NCBI RefSeq assembly: GCF_029227915.1
Contig: NC_079888.1
Location: 13,623,001 to 13,687,000, forward strand
DNA from: Hydractinia symbiolongicarpus
Taxonomy: Eukaryota > Cnidaria > Hydrozoa > Anthoathecata > Hydractiniidae
DNA: 64,000 nt
Direction: 5' to 3'
Below are positions 49,801 to 57,600 of the stretch, one piece after another; position 1 is the stretch's first letter; every line of letters begins with the position of its first letter. The position numbers and the translations under genes are program-made. The notes beneath the pieces were generated by a model. The model saw only the letters and a program-made list of their open reading frames with translations, ran no database searches and had not been told where the DNA came from.

Positions 49801-50462
49801 TGAATGAATTGATTGATTGATGCTCCAAGTGAACTGCTTCTCGAAGACATCCAGATTCGACTCTAAATGCCCCAAATTACCAGAGAAATGGTACTTGGAG
49901 CGCTTGGAACATTTAGAACCGCATCTTGTGTGCGAAAGAATGCAATTAATGCAATTGCCAATCTGAATTCGTTTGGCAAAATTCAGCACATATTTAGGCA
50001 AGCCTCCTTCACTTAACAATAAATATCTTCAAGGCAAATTGTAAAATAGAACACTATATCATTTTTTAAATAGTTTTTTTTGTCTCTCTCTTTCAAACGA
50101 TAGCATCATTTTTTTTACAAGATTTAACACAGAAATGGAGACCTCAGCATATAAATGCGAAATTTAGAATATTTTTTGTCAATCAAGGGACTGTAATTGG
50201 TTAATGCAGCAAGTAAATTTGATTGCCTTTCCGTACGTTGTCATAATTTTGTGTTCATATTTTTCTCTTATTTTCTAGCAACAAACATGGCATTCAACAA
50301 AGTCGCACAACAAAGCTGGCAACTGTCCGCTCTTTGTTTTTAACTGTTTATGCTGCAGAGATAGGCCATGATACCAGCCAAAACACAAATACTGGACTGG
50401 CTGGTATCCTGGATGGCATAACATCTAAAATGATAAAAGCAGCGCGAGTTGCATACATATGA
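10881..50462 (+). CDS. MTMR14: Myotubularin-related protein 14 (phosphoinositide 3-phosphatase), 18 coding exons
   Basis: The coding exons join in phase to 494 residues: 10881-10991, 21827-21883, 24030-24112, 24529-24634, 24743-24821, 24917-24980, 25329-25424, 26129-26202, 27488-27558, 29243-29317, 43921-43984, 44317-44402, 45383-45459, 46874-46910, 47081-47148, 47224-47291, 47375-47459 and 50279-50462. The catalytic loop HCISGWDRTP (CX5R, Cys about residue 302, Arg about 308) and the following ILYLTIAYDWFLFG are typical of MTMR14. Upstream, KKARCRSRF, AELYGRSGYDYLFSGG and VRGYDIQLLKELSVKYI also match the family. The family removes the 3-phosphate of PI3P and PI(3,5)P2 and restrains autophagy. 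The C-terminal stretch after exon 15 is much shorter than in the roughly 650-residue vertebrate protein, but the last exon keeps the conserved end (LATVRSLFLTVYAAEIG). Exon 3 is assigned the donor at 24113 rather than 24094, because only that choice keeps frame with exon 4. The start ATG lies 31 nt after an acceptor-like site at 10849. Confidence 0.93.
11280..11585 (-). repeat. tRNA-derived SINE
   Basis: The minus-strand head (11585-11515) reads GGCGCCGTAGATTAGTGGTT, with an A-box-like TAGATTAGTGG and a B box GGGTTCGATTCC. The ends of the head (GCGCCGT and GACGGCG) can pair like an acceptor stem, but there is no good anticodon arm, so it is a SINE rather than a tRNA gene. The body is repeated at 11607-11790. 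Confidence 0.75.
11607..11790 (-). repeat. Second, headless copy of the same SINE body
   Basis: It has over 85 percent apparent identity to 11337-11510 (for example GCCCACACATTGTGCCATCT, and ATGGCTTGGGTTAACCC) but lacks the tRNA-like head. Confidence 0.75.
12640..13310. repeat. Degenerate tandem repeat of about 52 bp
   Basis: Recurring TTTTAGAACAAAATACAGAG followed by ATTTTTAAGCTTC-like sequence, roughly ten copies with variable spacing, in MTMR14 intron 1. Confidence 0.7.
15180..15425 (-). repeat. Dispersed repeat family, copies 3 and 4
   Basis: An inverted copy relative to 3105-3290, ending at GGGAACCTGAGGTATAAATT when read on the minus strand. A shorter copy lies at 14585-14735. Confidence 0.55.
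16145..16610. repeat. 53-bp satellite, about nine copies
   Basis: The unit contains GATCCTGTTTTCATGATATT and TAAACGATCTACGGCAATCT, with unit starts at 16161, 16214, 16267 and 16324 (one 4-bp insertion) onward. Confidence 0.9.
18481..18896. mobile_element. TA-flanked MITE (mariner-like)
   Basis: Terminal inverted repeats CCGTAATGATCCGAACAAG and CCGTAATAATCCGATTAAG are flanked by TA on both sides (18479-18480 and 18897-18898), as for Tc1/mariner-type non-autonomous elements. The 416-bp interior is not coding. It lies in MTMR14 intron 1. Confidence 0.7.
19357..19572 (+). other. Unassigned 71-codon open frame, possible transposon protein remnant
   Basis: Open between a TAA at 19354 and a TAA at 19570, with protein-like composition (YTGYFHKCMDNGNRDLTKD, FDNQELLGKTCKSKGYREWE). 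There is no good start and no recognised family. A short acidic stretch (EEIDEEEEDN) lies just upstream at 19035. Confidence 0.35.
20165..20650 (-). mobile_element. Penelope-like element fragment (RT-endonuclease linker and GIY-YIG start)
   Basis: On the minus strand a well-kept frame runs from about 20650 to 20243: FSRFHAKVKFLKDTLSKNGY, then PYLGTVSLQARTRLRKL, then a basic linker and SSVVYKF. After one frame change it continues as a GIY-YIG region (CNGCKATYIGKT.WHL..R..EHLG). It is a 5'-truncated copy in MTMR14 intron 1. Confidence 0.8.
21972..23481. mobile_element. T2/Kolobok-type MITE with TTAA target duplication
   Basis: The ends read TTAAAGGGGAACTACACGC and, reverse-complemented, TTAAAGGAGAACTACACGC. 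They match the TTAAAGGRR signature of the T2 group, with TTAA duplicated at 21968-21971 and 23482-23485. The inverted repeats run about 40 bp. I saw no transposase. The element is in MTMR14 intron 2. Confidence 0.75.
23260..23297. repeat. Perfect 38-bp palindrome
   Basis: Two 19-bp arms (GTGTGATGTTGCAAAGTGC and its exact complement) meet with no loop, inside the T2-type MITE. Confidence 0.9.
25425..29242 (+). other. MTMR14: MTMR14 introns 7-9 region
   Basis: Introns 25425-26128, 26203-27487 and 27559-29242. They are AT-rich and hold no gene. At 27900-28135 two units of about 130 bp are tandemly duplicated (AAGCGCTTRGTACAGRT, then ATATAGGTATA and TTTCCAAAAAAAACT). Confidence 0.6.
29964..30836 (-). 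CDS. Type I membrane receptor-like protein 1, nested in MTMR14 intron 10
   Basis: A single-exon frame of 290 residues. It has a signal peptide (residues 1-19), an ectodomain of about 200 residues with six Cys and several N-glycosylation sequons (for example at 20, 42, 93, 150 and 190), a membrane helix about 218-240, and a strongly acidic 50-residue tail. W55, C61 and C71 form W-x5-C-x9-C, and YNIC (173-176) with C199 lies near the membrane. Both features are shared with the two neighbouring paralogues. The ATG is 10 nt after an acceptor-like TTTTATAG. An AATAAA lies immediately after the stop, near 29955. I did not recognise the family. Two FN3 or cytokine-receptor-like beta domains are plausible from size and Cys pattern only. 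Confidence 0.8.
   Translation of the reverse strand: MKLLFAVLCFVQIGIPVVANVSCKANAKHIVFTAPTDVNMFNMTLYVRLIGEKKWIYQPGCTSSIANKLVCPNKLIRNAPYLNIKTTQKTGTNTTTTDYFLWLYKCYINHGVKQITITQNAWDGFEIKWNHYSWDDKFIHTDRVIVKNKNKSHSSDVTKQMFRFSKVHINNVYNICIETTFPFSEKKFLNITNQVMSRCISITTPKKHQQDESSNLKTPLVAVGIGIVLLVMLCIIFVVYNKKCKQGGDHDYDMNQDEALAAGDKIEDVEMQEDENSEKEVLTTQDNEEH
32745..32802. repeat. Short direct and inverted TTGTGGAAA repeats
   Basis: TTGTGGAAA occurs three times and then pairs with TTTTTCCACAAC, giving a 12-bp stem with a 6-nt loop. Confidence 0.6.
33781..33960 (+). repeat. tRNA-derived SINE head
   Basis: TTCGGTAGCTCAGGTGGTAG and TTAGCCCAGTCAGTAAAG are A-box-like. GGGTTGGATCC is a B box with one change. The structure is not a complete tRNA. 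Confidence 0.55.
34956..35012. repeat. Hairpin-forming inverted repeat
   Basis: Arms of about 24 bp (TTGTTCcATTCTGTGCATTG and inverted partner) with one mismatch and a loop of about 5 nt. Confidence 0.75.
35768..36759 (-). pseudogene. Receptor-like paralogue 2, probably disrupted; nested in MTMR14 intron 10
   Basis: The long open frame runs from about 36768 to a TAA at 35950-35948. The ectodomain has the shared W-x5-C-x9-C (KTRWYQVQHC) and YRVC ... KC features. A membrane helix (VIILTTSVFLICTGVMILL) is followed by only about 11 tail residues. Two defects show. The ATG at 36759, placed 14 nt after an acceptor as in the sister genes, is out of frame with the hydrophobic leader (VILLYLLM) that follows, by one missing or two extra bases. 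The TAA stop lies in a run of CAA codons, after which the same frame stays open for 59 codons to TGA at 35770-35768, with an AATAAA about 40 nt further on. If an upstream exon supplies the start and the stop is polymorphic, the gene could still be functional. Confidence 0.6.
37205..37230. repeat. (TTG)n microsatellite
   Basis: About eight TTG units. Confidence 0.9.
38175..38273 (+). mobile_element. Short LINE reverse-transcriptase fragment
   Basis: The frame reads DPQGSILSSLLFNACIND, then FFKFINRGMCSLTDD, matching the PQGS-L-P-LFN-INDI block of jockey/CR1-type reverse transcriptases. It is about 33 codons long and sits between receptor-like genes 2 and 3. Confidence 0.65.
38700..38850 (+). 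repeat. Short tandem duplications
   Basis: CTGCAAATGATATCGCC is repeated two to three times, and GATGCCAACTCAACTAATRT plus GACGAATAA twice. One frame reads AANDIALAANDIASAKDFVA but no family is recognised. Confidence 0.6.
39840..40802 (-). CDS. Type I membrane receptor-like protein 3 with tyrosine-motif tail, nested in MTMR14 intron 10
   Basis: A single-exon frame of 320 residues. It has an N-terminal hydrophobic leader (about 1-18), a Cys-rich ectodomain with sequons, a membrane helix about 247-267, and a 53-residue tail. W70, C76 and C86 give W-x5-C-x9-C; HYYVC (211-215) with C227 matches the membrane-proximal signature of its two paralogues. The tail has YQTL (277), YQNL (283), YEEM (301) and YSRV (307). 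YxxL and YxxM motifs are known docking sites for SH2 proteins or endocytic adaptors; YEEM fits the PI3-kinase p85 consensus. The first two come from an 18-nt tandem repeat. The ATG at 40802 is chosen over the in-frame GTG one codon earlier; it lies 8 nt after an acceptor-like AACATTTAG. No known family was recognised. Confidence 0.8.
   Translation of the reverse strand: MPYNICFGLIFIAMVTVNKTMTKKTEYKSNFTCSITSYYFNINVSVPQPLSQVPNKTLSLYKSKVGERNWTTFSRCLPTLNEISCCTDIMVTDLVEKFEPWEFKLEIRMDNSTTVITRFFQKNMLIASWSPLLDGNLCLEKQQHILKAYGQYTDISVTVVLRKYEKLFTTSFNWQIRIIGPSMDQLFTIDKTSCYGIYCHKTFQGFQACSHYYVCLLPDEENEKQKCVDVNTSCHESKNQSIKWNETILIAILVIIVASILILLYCYCHGGRQENPYQTLQPYQNLQPRNANDIRNTEHLYEEMETYSRVQTNNEPAVAV
39940..39977 (-). 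repeat. 18-nt tandem repeat encoding duplicated PYQ-L-Q motif
   Basis: Two near-identical 18-nt units (GGCTGAAGGTTTTGGTAT on the + strand) encode PYQTLQ and PYQNLQ in the tail of receptor-like protein 3. Confidence 0.75.
42655..43192. repeat. 19-bp minisatellite, about 28 copies
   Basis: The unit is CCTGTTGACACTTAATAAA, with variants ATGTTGACACTTAGTAAA and TTGTTGACACTTATACA. It lies in MTMR14 intron 10 upstream of receptor-like gene 3. Confidence 0.95.
44483..45186. mobile_element. MITE-like element with inverted arrays of CCATAAATGTCGCAA
   Basis: The left array (44483-44627) has about nine 15-18 bp units of CCATAAATGTCGCAA type. The right part (45098-45185) has the inverted form (GCGACATTTATGGTTGATG). 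The interior is not coding. It lies in MTMR14 intron 12. Confidence 0.55.
45640..46625 (+). mobile_element. 5'-truncated LINE, C-terminal RT/zinc-finger region
   Basis: The frame begins EELLKKFEK, a stop, then KEGLEEKGLRVNPEKSKVMIS. A zinc-finger-like stretch (CAVCRKGVGSNSIFC then WVHKKCSD ... CKRC) and a stop at about 45886 follow. From 45961 to 46590 the frame is intact for 209 codons (YGSETWAVNQEDLDRLERND, RRLNWLGHLEKMEEDNW, KPRGRWRKTW), characteristic of the C-terminal part of non-LTR retrotransposon polyproteins. It ends in an ATGATAAATGATGATG tail. It is inserted in MTMR14 intron 13 on the same strand. Confidence 0.85.
48416..49660 (+). mobile_element. Degenerate jockey/CR1-like LINE reverse transcriptase
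   Basis: Fragments in order: FPKQLKCADVTPIYKS with NYRPISKLSAMSK (48500-48630), IGNLLIDLSKACCCVNHELL (about 48730-48800), a YADDNTLF catalytic-box remnant (about 49020), then the C-terminal MIWGFSSRSSLSKINRVF (about 49415) and KEVYKSI. Multiple stops and frameshifts are present. It lies in MTMR14 intron 17. Confidence 0.8.
49678..49822. repeat. (TGAA)n / ATTGA microsatellite
   Basis: Runs of GAATGAATGAAT interspersed with TTGATTGA, immediately 3' of the LINE remnant, as expected for a retroelement tail expansion. Confidence 0.9.
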
Positions 50463-51647
50463 TGACATACTAGAGTATACTGAGGATGATTGTGATATCT
50501 GAGTAGTTATATTTGACATGCCTATGTGTGTATATAATGCACCAGTAGTATATTAGTGTCCATATTTCAGTACATAACTTGGAAATTATTTTTGTTGGAA
50601 TTAGTAGTTGGAATTTTTGAGAAAAAGAAAAGAGTAAAGTAAATAATAATAAAAATTGATAGTACCAAACTCTCCAAATTGATTTTGTAAGATATCTTGC
50701 AATTTCACTCGCGTGGGCGCAAGTTAAAAACTTGAAGGATATAATTTTAATAGTTTTTTTGTTATTAGTTGCGATGTTGTTACTTTTATTATAACTAGGT
50801 TTATTCATATTTTTGAAATATAATTTATCTAGATAATAATTTTCCTAGATAGTAATTTTCCTTGATTTTTAAGTAGATTTTAAAACAAATTTCTGAACGG
50901 ATATTTAAACGAATTTGCTGTGTTCACCTCCGCTTATATATTTTGTTTCACTTGCAACTCCTTAAAACAATTAATTAATGTTGGATCAAATCTTGAGATA
51001 CTAATTTTCCGATGGATCAATCTTTGCACATTTAGTCTCCTACAAAAATTTCAAAAAAAATCAGGAAAATTAAAACTAATTTCATTTCTTTATTTCTTAC
51101 AGAAGTTTTTCTTAAAGATCGGTCATGTGCAAAAGCATGCGATTGTAAATTTGGTTGATAAAGAATCCGCAAAAATCCCGCAAAACACTATCTCCAACAC
51201 TAATTAATCAGAAAGTGATTATCAATTTGGGTAAGTTTGCTAAACCTGGTCTCCGAATCAGTTTCGGAATGAACGGGTTGATGACATCATGAAAAAACCC
51301 TTAAACCACAGTATTTCCGTAACCGTTTGCCAAAAGTGCATCATCCTATAATTATTTTGATCAGCGTTTTAAGATCTACAAGTCAAGATAAATTTCTGAA
51401 TTTTTTTTTTGTGTATCAACCGAACATTGGTACGTCATCAAATTTTAAATAATGTATTTTCTTTATTGTTCTTCTGCTTAATTGATTTTTTCAACAGGTT
51501 ATATCGGCCAGTTGTATTATTTCTTCCTACTTGTTATGATCAGGATAATATACCAATGAGTTTATGTTGTACACAGAGAAAAATTGAAGAAGTTTAAAAA
51601 GGTGTTAAAATTGTGCAGTGATATGAATTTTTTAAATTTTCTTTTAG
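50463..51647 (+). other. MTMR14-PQBP1 intergenic region
   Basis: A 1.2-kb AT-rich gap with no gene. An AATAAA near 50645 may end MTMR14. The PQBP1 promoter, if separate, must lie here. Confidence 0.6.
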
Positions 51648-51648
51648 T
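51635..51648 (+). promoter_or_regulatory. Splice acceptor just 5' of the PQBP1 start codon
   Basis: A TTTTCTTTTAG-type acceptor ends at 51647, followed by a 16-nt leader and the ATG. It is consistent with a 5' UTR intron or with spliced-leader addition. Confidence 0.5.
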
Positions 51649-51663
51649 AATATAATAAAAAAT

Positions 51664-54600
51664 ATGCCACTTCCAGCAGCGTTACAAGCTAGATTGAAAA
51701 AGCGAGGCTTGGTTGTGAAAGGTTTGTATTATGTGCGCCAAACTATGGTTTTTCTATTCTGATTGTTCACAGGCTCTTATCTACTTGACCTTTAATAATT
51801 GAAAACAATAAAAATTGTGCAAGTGACACGTCACTTTGCCCGTCCTTGTGTTTGTGACAGCAAAACTAAGAAATTTAACTTGTTTTTCTAACGATAACAT
51901 TCTATTCACCTTAATGATTTTGAGAAACAAAATTTTTTGATTTTTTAGATTATGGATATCGTTAATCCTATTTTCTGTTGTTCTAAACAATAGACCTATT
52001 GTTTTTAACTTCTTATAACTAATTTTAAATAAAAAATTGTTAAAGACATTTCTCCTTTATCGACATCAAAGGCTCAATCATATTCATCAGAGAAATCATT
52101 ATCTCTGTCATTGACGTAAAGGTTTAAGGACCTGATTAAAAAGCCACTGACTAATGACTCTTTAATTCTGCAGTTAGCACAATGTCAATGGAAGAAAAAA
52201 AATAATAAAGTAAGGGCTGTGAAAAAGATAATAAAGTAAGGGCTGTGTCAAAGTTGATGAATTTACACCATGACCTTATTATACCCCAAATTTTGCTAAG
52301 GTTTTAAAATTGAATTTCGCGAATGAAGGAATTGACAAAAATTTGCAAGAACATATTTTCAGGAGCTTACCTCCCAATTAAAAATTGTACTTTTACGAAA
52401 ACGATGTTATTTTATACACTACATTTCCTGTGATGGAGGTTGTACTTCACGCGAACGCCCAGAGGTTCATGCGGACCATACAGCACACAGGAAATAGTGT
52501 GCAGAGAAAAATAGAAGGCCGCAAATTCCTGGATCGTGCCAATATAAACACTTTTTGTTATAAAAAAATCAGGCTGGGAGTTAAGTTATATTGTTCAGAA
52601 CAATAATAACCAAATAATGAATAAAAATATTGACCTGCCTGGTTGGAATTTTCATTTTCTTTTAAAAAAACGTGTAATAGAGAAGCCCTAGGTAAAACGC
52701 ATCGTAAAAGAAAAAGGTGCACCTATTACAGAATTTGCGAAGGGTCTATGCTCAAACGCAAAGACACAAGTGGGCTGAGGTTTAGAATTGTTACAGGCTT
52801 TCTACCAGCGTTGATCAATACATCTAGTAAAAAGTGTTGATCTTATATCAAAACTCGTTTTGAAAGAGTATCAACTCTGTTAATGAGTCCACGCAGCTCG
52901 TTGTTTCTCACCTCTTTGACAGGTTGAAAAAAGAATGCTTTCCAGCGCTACTTCTTTATTTCTATTGCGAAAAGGTGAAGCACAAAAAGACATTTTATAG
53001 CTATGTATTCACAAAATTAAAATTGTAGTTATAATTTACTCTTCTTCTTTCACTCTGAGTTTTATTTAATGGGTTTTGCGGCGACATGTTTAAGGGGCCT
53101 TTTTTTAAATCCGGCAGATGATATCAAACTTGGGTTAATCCGAAAAAAAACTACCACAAAAGGCAGCTTTTGACGAGAAAGTATGTTGAAACACAAAATG
53201 TGGCTTTATATTTGCTTTATCATTTTAAATTTTCCTTAATAAATGTTAAATTACTAATTCTCAACAGTATAAACAGGATAAGATGAACTTTTTTTAAAGT
53301 CGGGATAAGCTTTAAAGCATTACGTCAAAAGAAAAAAAAAAATGAAAATCGCGAAATTTAATTCTCGCAAAAATTTATCCATTAAGGTACATAATCTCTT
53401 CAAGTACAACAGACACATTTATTGTTCTCATATCATATCAATAAGTAAGGCTTACATATCGCTCCTATAAATTGGTGTTCTGTTTACGCCCAATTACGTA
53501 ATTAACACTTAAGCCTGTGTGACACTTTAAAGCAGATGCAGAAGCAAGTGAAGTAAAGCCTGTGTCACACTTATGAAGCAGATGCAGATGCAAGCGAAGT
53601 AAGCATGCGCAGTTAGTGCGAAGCAAGAAGTGAAGCAAGATGCAAAGCAAGTAGCTCACACTAGCGCAAGAAGATCGCTTGCATTCTTTTGTTAAACATG
53701 GATGAAGAGGATTTTTTAGTTATGATTTTGGGATATTTGTTGTTGAAAAAACGACGGCACAAGCGACGAGAAAAAACTCTAAATATTTCAAGAAAAGTAT
53801 GGGTTCGCAAAATTTTTAAGCATCGTGAACAACGTGGTGTTTACCATACGCTGGTTCAAGAAGTGCTGCTTGGGGACAGAGAATCTTACTTCAATTTAGA
53901 ATTTTATATAATTTTTTAGCATAAGTTTGTGGAAAGAATTTGTTTTATATAATAACTTAGTAATAACTGAAGCCTGAGTCTTTCCAGTACCTCTTAAATT
54001 TTATTGGTCCATCGATAGCAAAGTATGATACTCGATTTAGAAAAGCTATTTCTTCTGCTCAACAATTATCCTTAACAATTCATTATCAAGCTCGGAATCT
54101 TTTGTTTTTTATCTTTGTGGTCTTTATCGGATTTATCATACAAAATTGTATATTTCCTGACAACTTTGGCAAGTTTTTCATCTGCCATATTTGTTATTAT
54201 GAAAGTTCCGCTTTTTTGTTTTTTGTGTTTTACTATTTGCTTCACTTGTACACCTTGCATTACCTGCTCACACTACAAAAATCCTGAAGCAAGCGTGAAG
54301 CAGATGCAACAATGAAGCAAGAATATCAAATTTTTTTGATATTCTTGCTTCAACGTTTGCTTCATGCTTCATGCTTGCTTCACTTGCTTCAGTCATGCTC
54401 ACATTAACTTCCTTCTGCATCAGCATCTGCATCTACTTCATACGTGTGACACAGGCTTTATGATGAGTTAGGTAGCATCTGTTCGCGTTATCTACCAACT
54501 AATTTATACTAAGTAGCATAGAAGTTATAAAGGAAACCCATTCTCCAAGCCTTATATTTGGTCACTCAGACGTAGGCTAATTTTGTTTTTATAGAAGCAG

Positions 54601-57600
54601 ACAAAACAGAAGAGAACGAGCCAGAGAAGAAAAAGGTATTTAAAAATAATTGTACACCTCCTCAAAAGTCTTTAATCATATCCTTAATTTTGAAAATCTT
54701 TCTTCTTAATCTACTACTAATTTTACTAAACGATATATCGTAAGAAACTTGGGTATGGTTGTTTGCTTGTAACAAAATTAAATGTAAACTGCTTTGGTAA
54801 AAGTTTAAAAATAAAATCCATATAGGTGTAATAAATACCCTTATCTAAAAAATTTCGCAAGTTTTTGTCAATTCCGCGAAAATTAGGTCCCGCAAAAATT
54901 GTTGCGATAATTTCTATTCACTAAATTCTCAAAAAAATTTTTCTTTTTGAAAAACATTTCTGATGTTTTTCTTCTGGCTTAGGAAGAAGTGCATTATGTA
55001 ACTTTATATGTATATGTGAAATTCAACTTCAGCAGTCTTTATTTTATGTCTCCTATATAAAAGTCCTTGAAAAATTGAAAATAAAATGTTATCAAATTCT
55101 TTTTTTCGCGAAATTTGCAAAATTTAATTCTCCTAAATATTAGGACTTACCAACTTTGCAAAAATTTTATTTTTAAAAATGTCTCGCGAAAATTAGTTTA
55201 AGTAAGGTAGTGTAACTATTTACTTTTTATGTAGAAGTTCAAAGACCAACCATTACCACCTGGATGGTTTAAAGTACCTGATCCTGGAAGGTGTGCCACT
55301 TGTTTTTTATTAGTTTGTTTGCTTTCCTTTTCTCTCCAGTTTTCAATCGTCAATTTTCTTTGCAGTATCTCGCTACTTTATAAACTGCCTGTCTGTTTGT
55401 GCGCAGGAAAAGTTGTTTTACGGAAACACGAAATGCGATATATACAGGACGGGCGAACCCCTGGATTTACTACAGGCGAACAGTATCTTTAATAATAGCC
55501 GTATTCTGTCAGTCTGCTCGTGGAAAAAAAAAAGTCGTACTACGGGCACACGAAATAGTTCGTAATTTAAAGACGGGCGACCCTGTGGATTTTTTAAGGA
55601 CCAGTGTAACTATATTTTAAGTGTGACATCCTTGGTCTGTTTTGCAATAGAATAATTAGCTTGACATCCTTGGTCAGTTTAACGATAGATTGTGATTTTT
55701 CTTTTTATTTATGCAAACATTGCATGATATGTTACATCGCAGATTACCTCATCATATTTTTAGTGGACATGCGTACTTTTGGAACGTACATACAAATCAA
55801 GTTGCTTGGAGACATCCAAACGATCCACGTGCTGAAATAACATATCCAGCGTCATGGCAACAAAAAAAAGGTAACGCTGTAAATTGTTAATAATTATAAT
55901 AATCTCACGAAAAACCCTGGCTGTTTATTCGCAAATTTTTATTTCAAATGAAACTGATCAGCAAATCTAAATGCTCAAAACTAATCTGTTAGTCCACTGT
56001 TTTTCTTTTTTAGAATCTAAAGAATCAAAATCTACGGATGACGGTAAAGAGGACAAATCGAAATCGAAAGTAAAAACAGGAAAACATCCTAGTTTAGTTA
56101 AAGTACGTGTGACCACGAAATTTATTATTGCTTCAATGTTTTACTTTTTTAACTGCGTTTTTTTTGTGAATATAGGCTCAACGGCAGAAAGAAAAAAATG
56201 CACCTTATAGAAAAAATAAAAAAGGTAATTTTCTTTTTGTTTGTGTGTTTGTTTTCTTCTATGTTCTTTATCTGTATTGTTTTATTTGTTAAGATGATGA
56301 TGCTCTCGATCCAATGGATCCAGCCTCGTATTCAGATGTAGGCAGGTAAGAAAAGAAACCTTGCACAATGTAGATTGCACTGTTAAGAAGCACCTCTCAG
56401 GCTTATGAGTTATGAGGCCATTATTAATTTCAGCGTACCCAGGTGTTTTAAATGTACATTTTCGGCGGGGAAACACGTGTCTACGTAAGTGTTCGCTATT
56501 TTTGTCAGTGGATGCCGTCAAAAATCGATTTAAATAATCCGGCGCCGGCGGATTGCAATATTTATGAAAGTATTTACCGTCGAAATGATGGCCGCTTTTT
56601 TTAAAAAAAATATTTACCTGAAAGCTGAAAAATATTTCCTTAACGCTGAAAAATATTCACCCAAGAGCTAAAAAATATTACAAATTCGTCCACTCTAAAC
56701 TCGCTGCGCATGCGTTCTCTCATACATGCTCCGTATAGACTGGCGTCCGTTTAGAAGCATGGGAAAAACCGTTGCCAACTATTTATGGGCGTGGAAACTA
56801 AATAACTTAAATTCCTCTGCATCAAATCTGTCCTTATGACTTCCTGACAAGTCTTTCTCAGTCTCTCACTTAGCTTTGTCCCAAGAACTGACAAGCCTTC
56901 ACACTCTGTAAAATTTGTTTTCCTGATTTGCAGATATAAGCCATTTCGAACTTATTTCTGTTAATCGATTAGATTTGTTTATTATTTTAGTCGTAAAAAT
57001 TTTTTAAGGAAATTAACTTTATGAAGTTTAAATTTTGTTAAAAATAATGAAGGTCCCAGAAATCAATAAACAGTTTTTCATTCTTTGGAGAACTTTATTT
57101 AAAAGTATTTTCTCTTACGTTGGACAATATTTTTTAGTAAGCGTGATAAAAATATTAAGGCCTTGCAAATACATTTAATATTTTTCAGTACATGCGCCTG
57201 AAAAATCAAGTTTGTATTTTGTAGTCATAGTAACCGGTCTCTATTTTAACATTTTGTAAGCATATATTTTAAGTGGCAGAAAACTACTTTAAATGGAGTA
57301 CGTAGAGATAGGATATTTTTTATTGGGAAAGCGCATGTAGCTATACCCCGACTGGCTTTAACCCGTCCTAAAAATAAATTGGCTATATTCCCGGAACGAA
57401 AGGTTACATTTTTGAGCTAAAATATTTGTGAAAAACTTCGAACTCCGTACATCAGGGATCTACTCTCCAAGTCCTAAAGGCTAAAGGGGTTCATTAAACA
57501 CAAAGCTTGTGAAATGGTGGCACAGCCGTGGTCATACTAATTTTGGTGTAATTTACTTCCCTTTGCATGCTAAATTTATGTTCATATTTCATAACAATAT

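Noticed and set aside
49594-50019. A 141-residue frame with Ser/Ile/His repeats
   Set aside because: It is the translation of the TGAA/ATTGA microsatellite.
52385-52840. Two short frames in PQBP1 intron 1 as host exons
   Set aside because: They do not match PQBP1, lack splice signals in phase and resemble no known protein.
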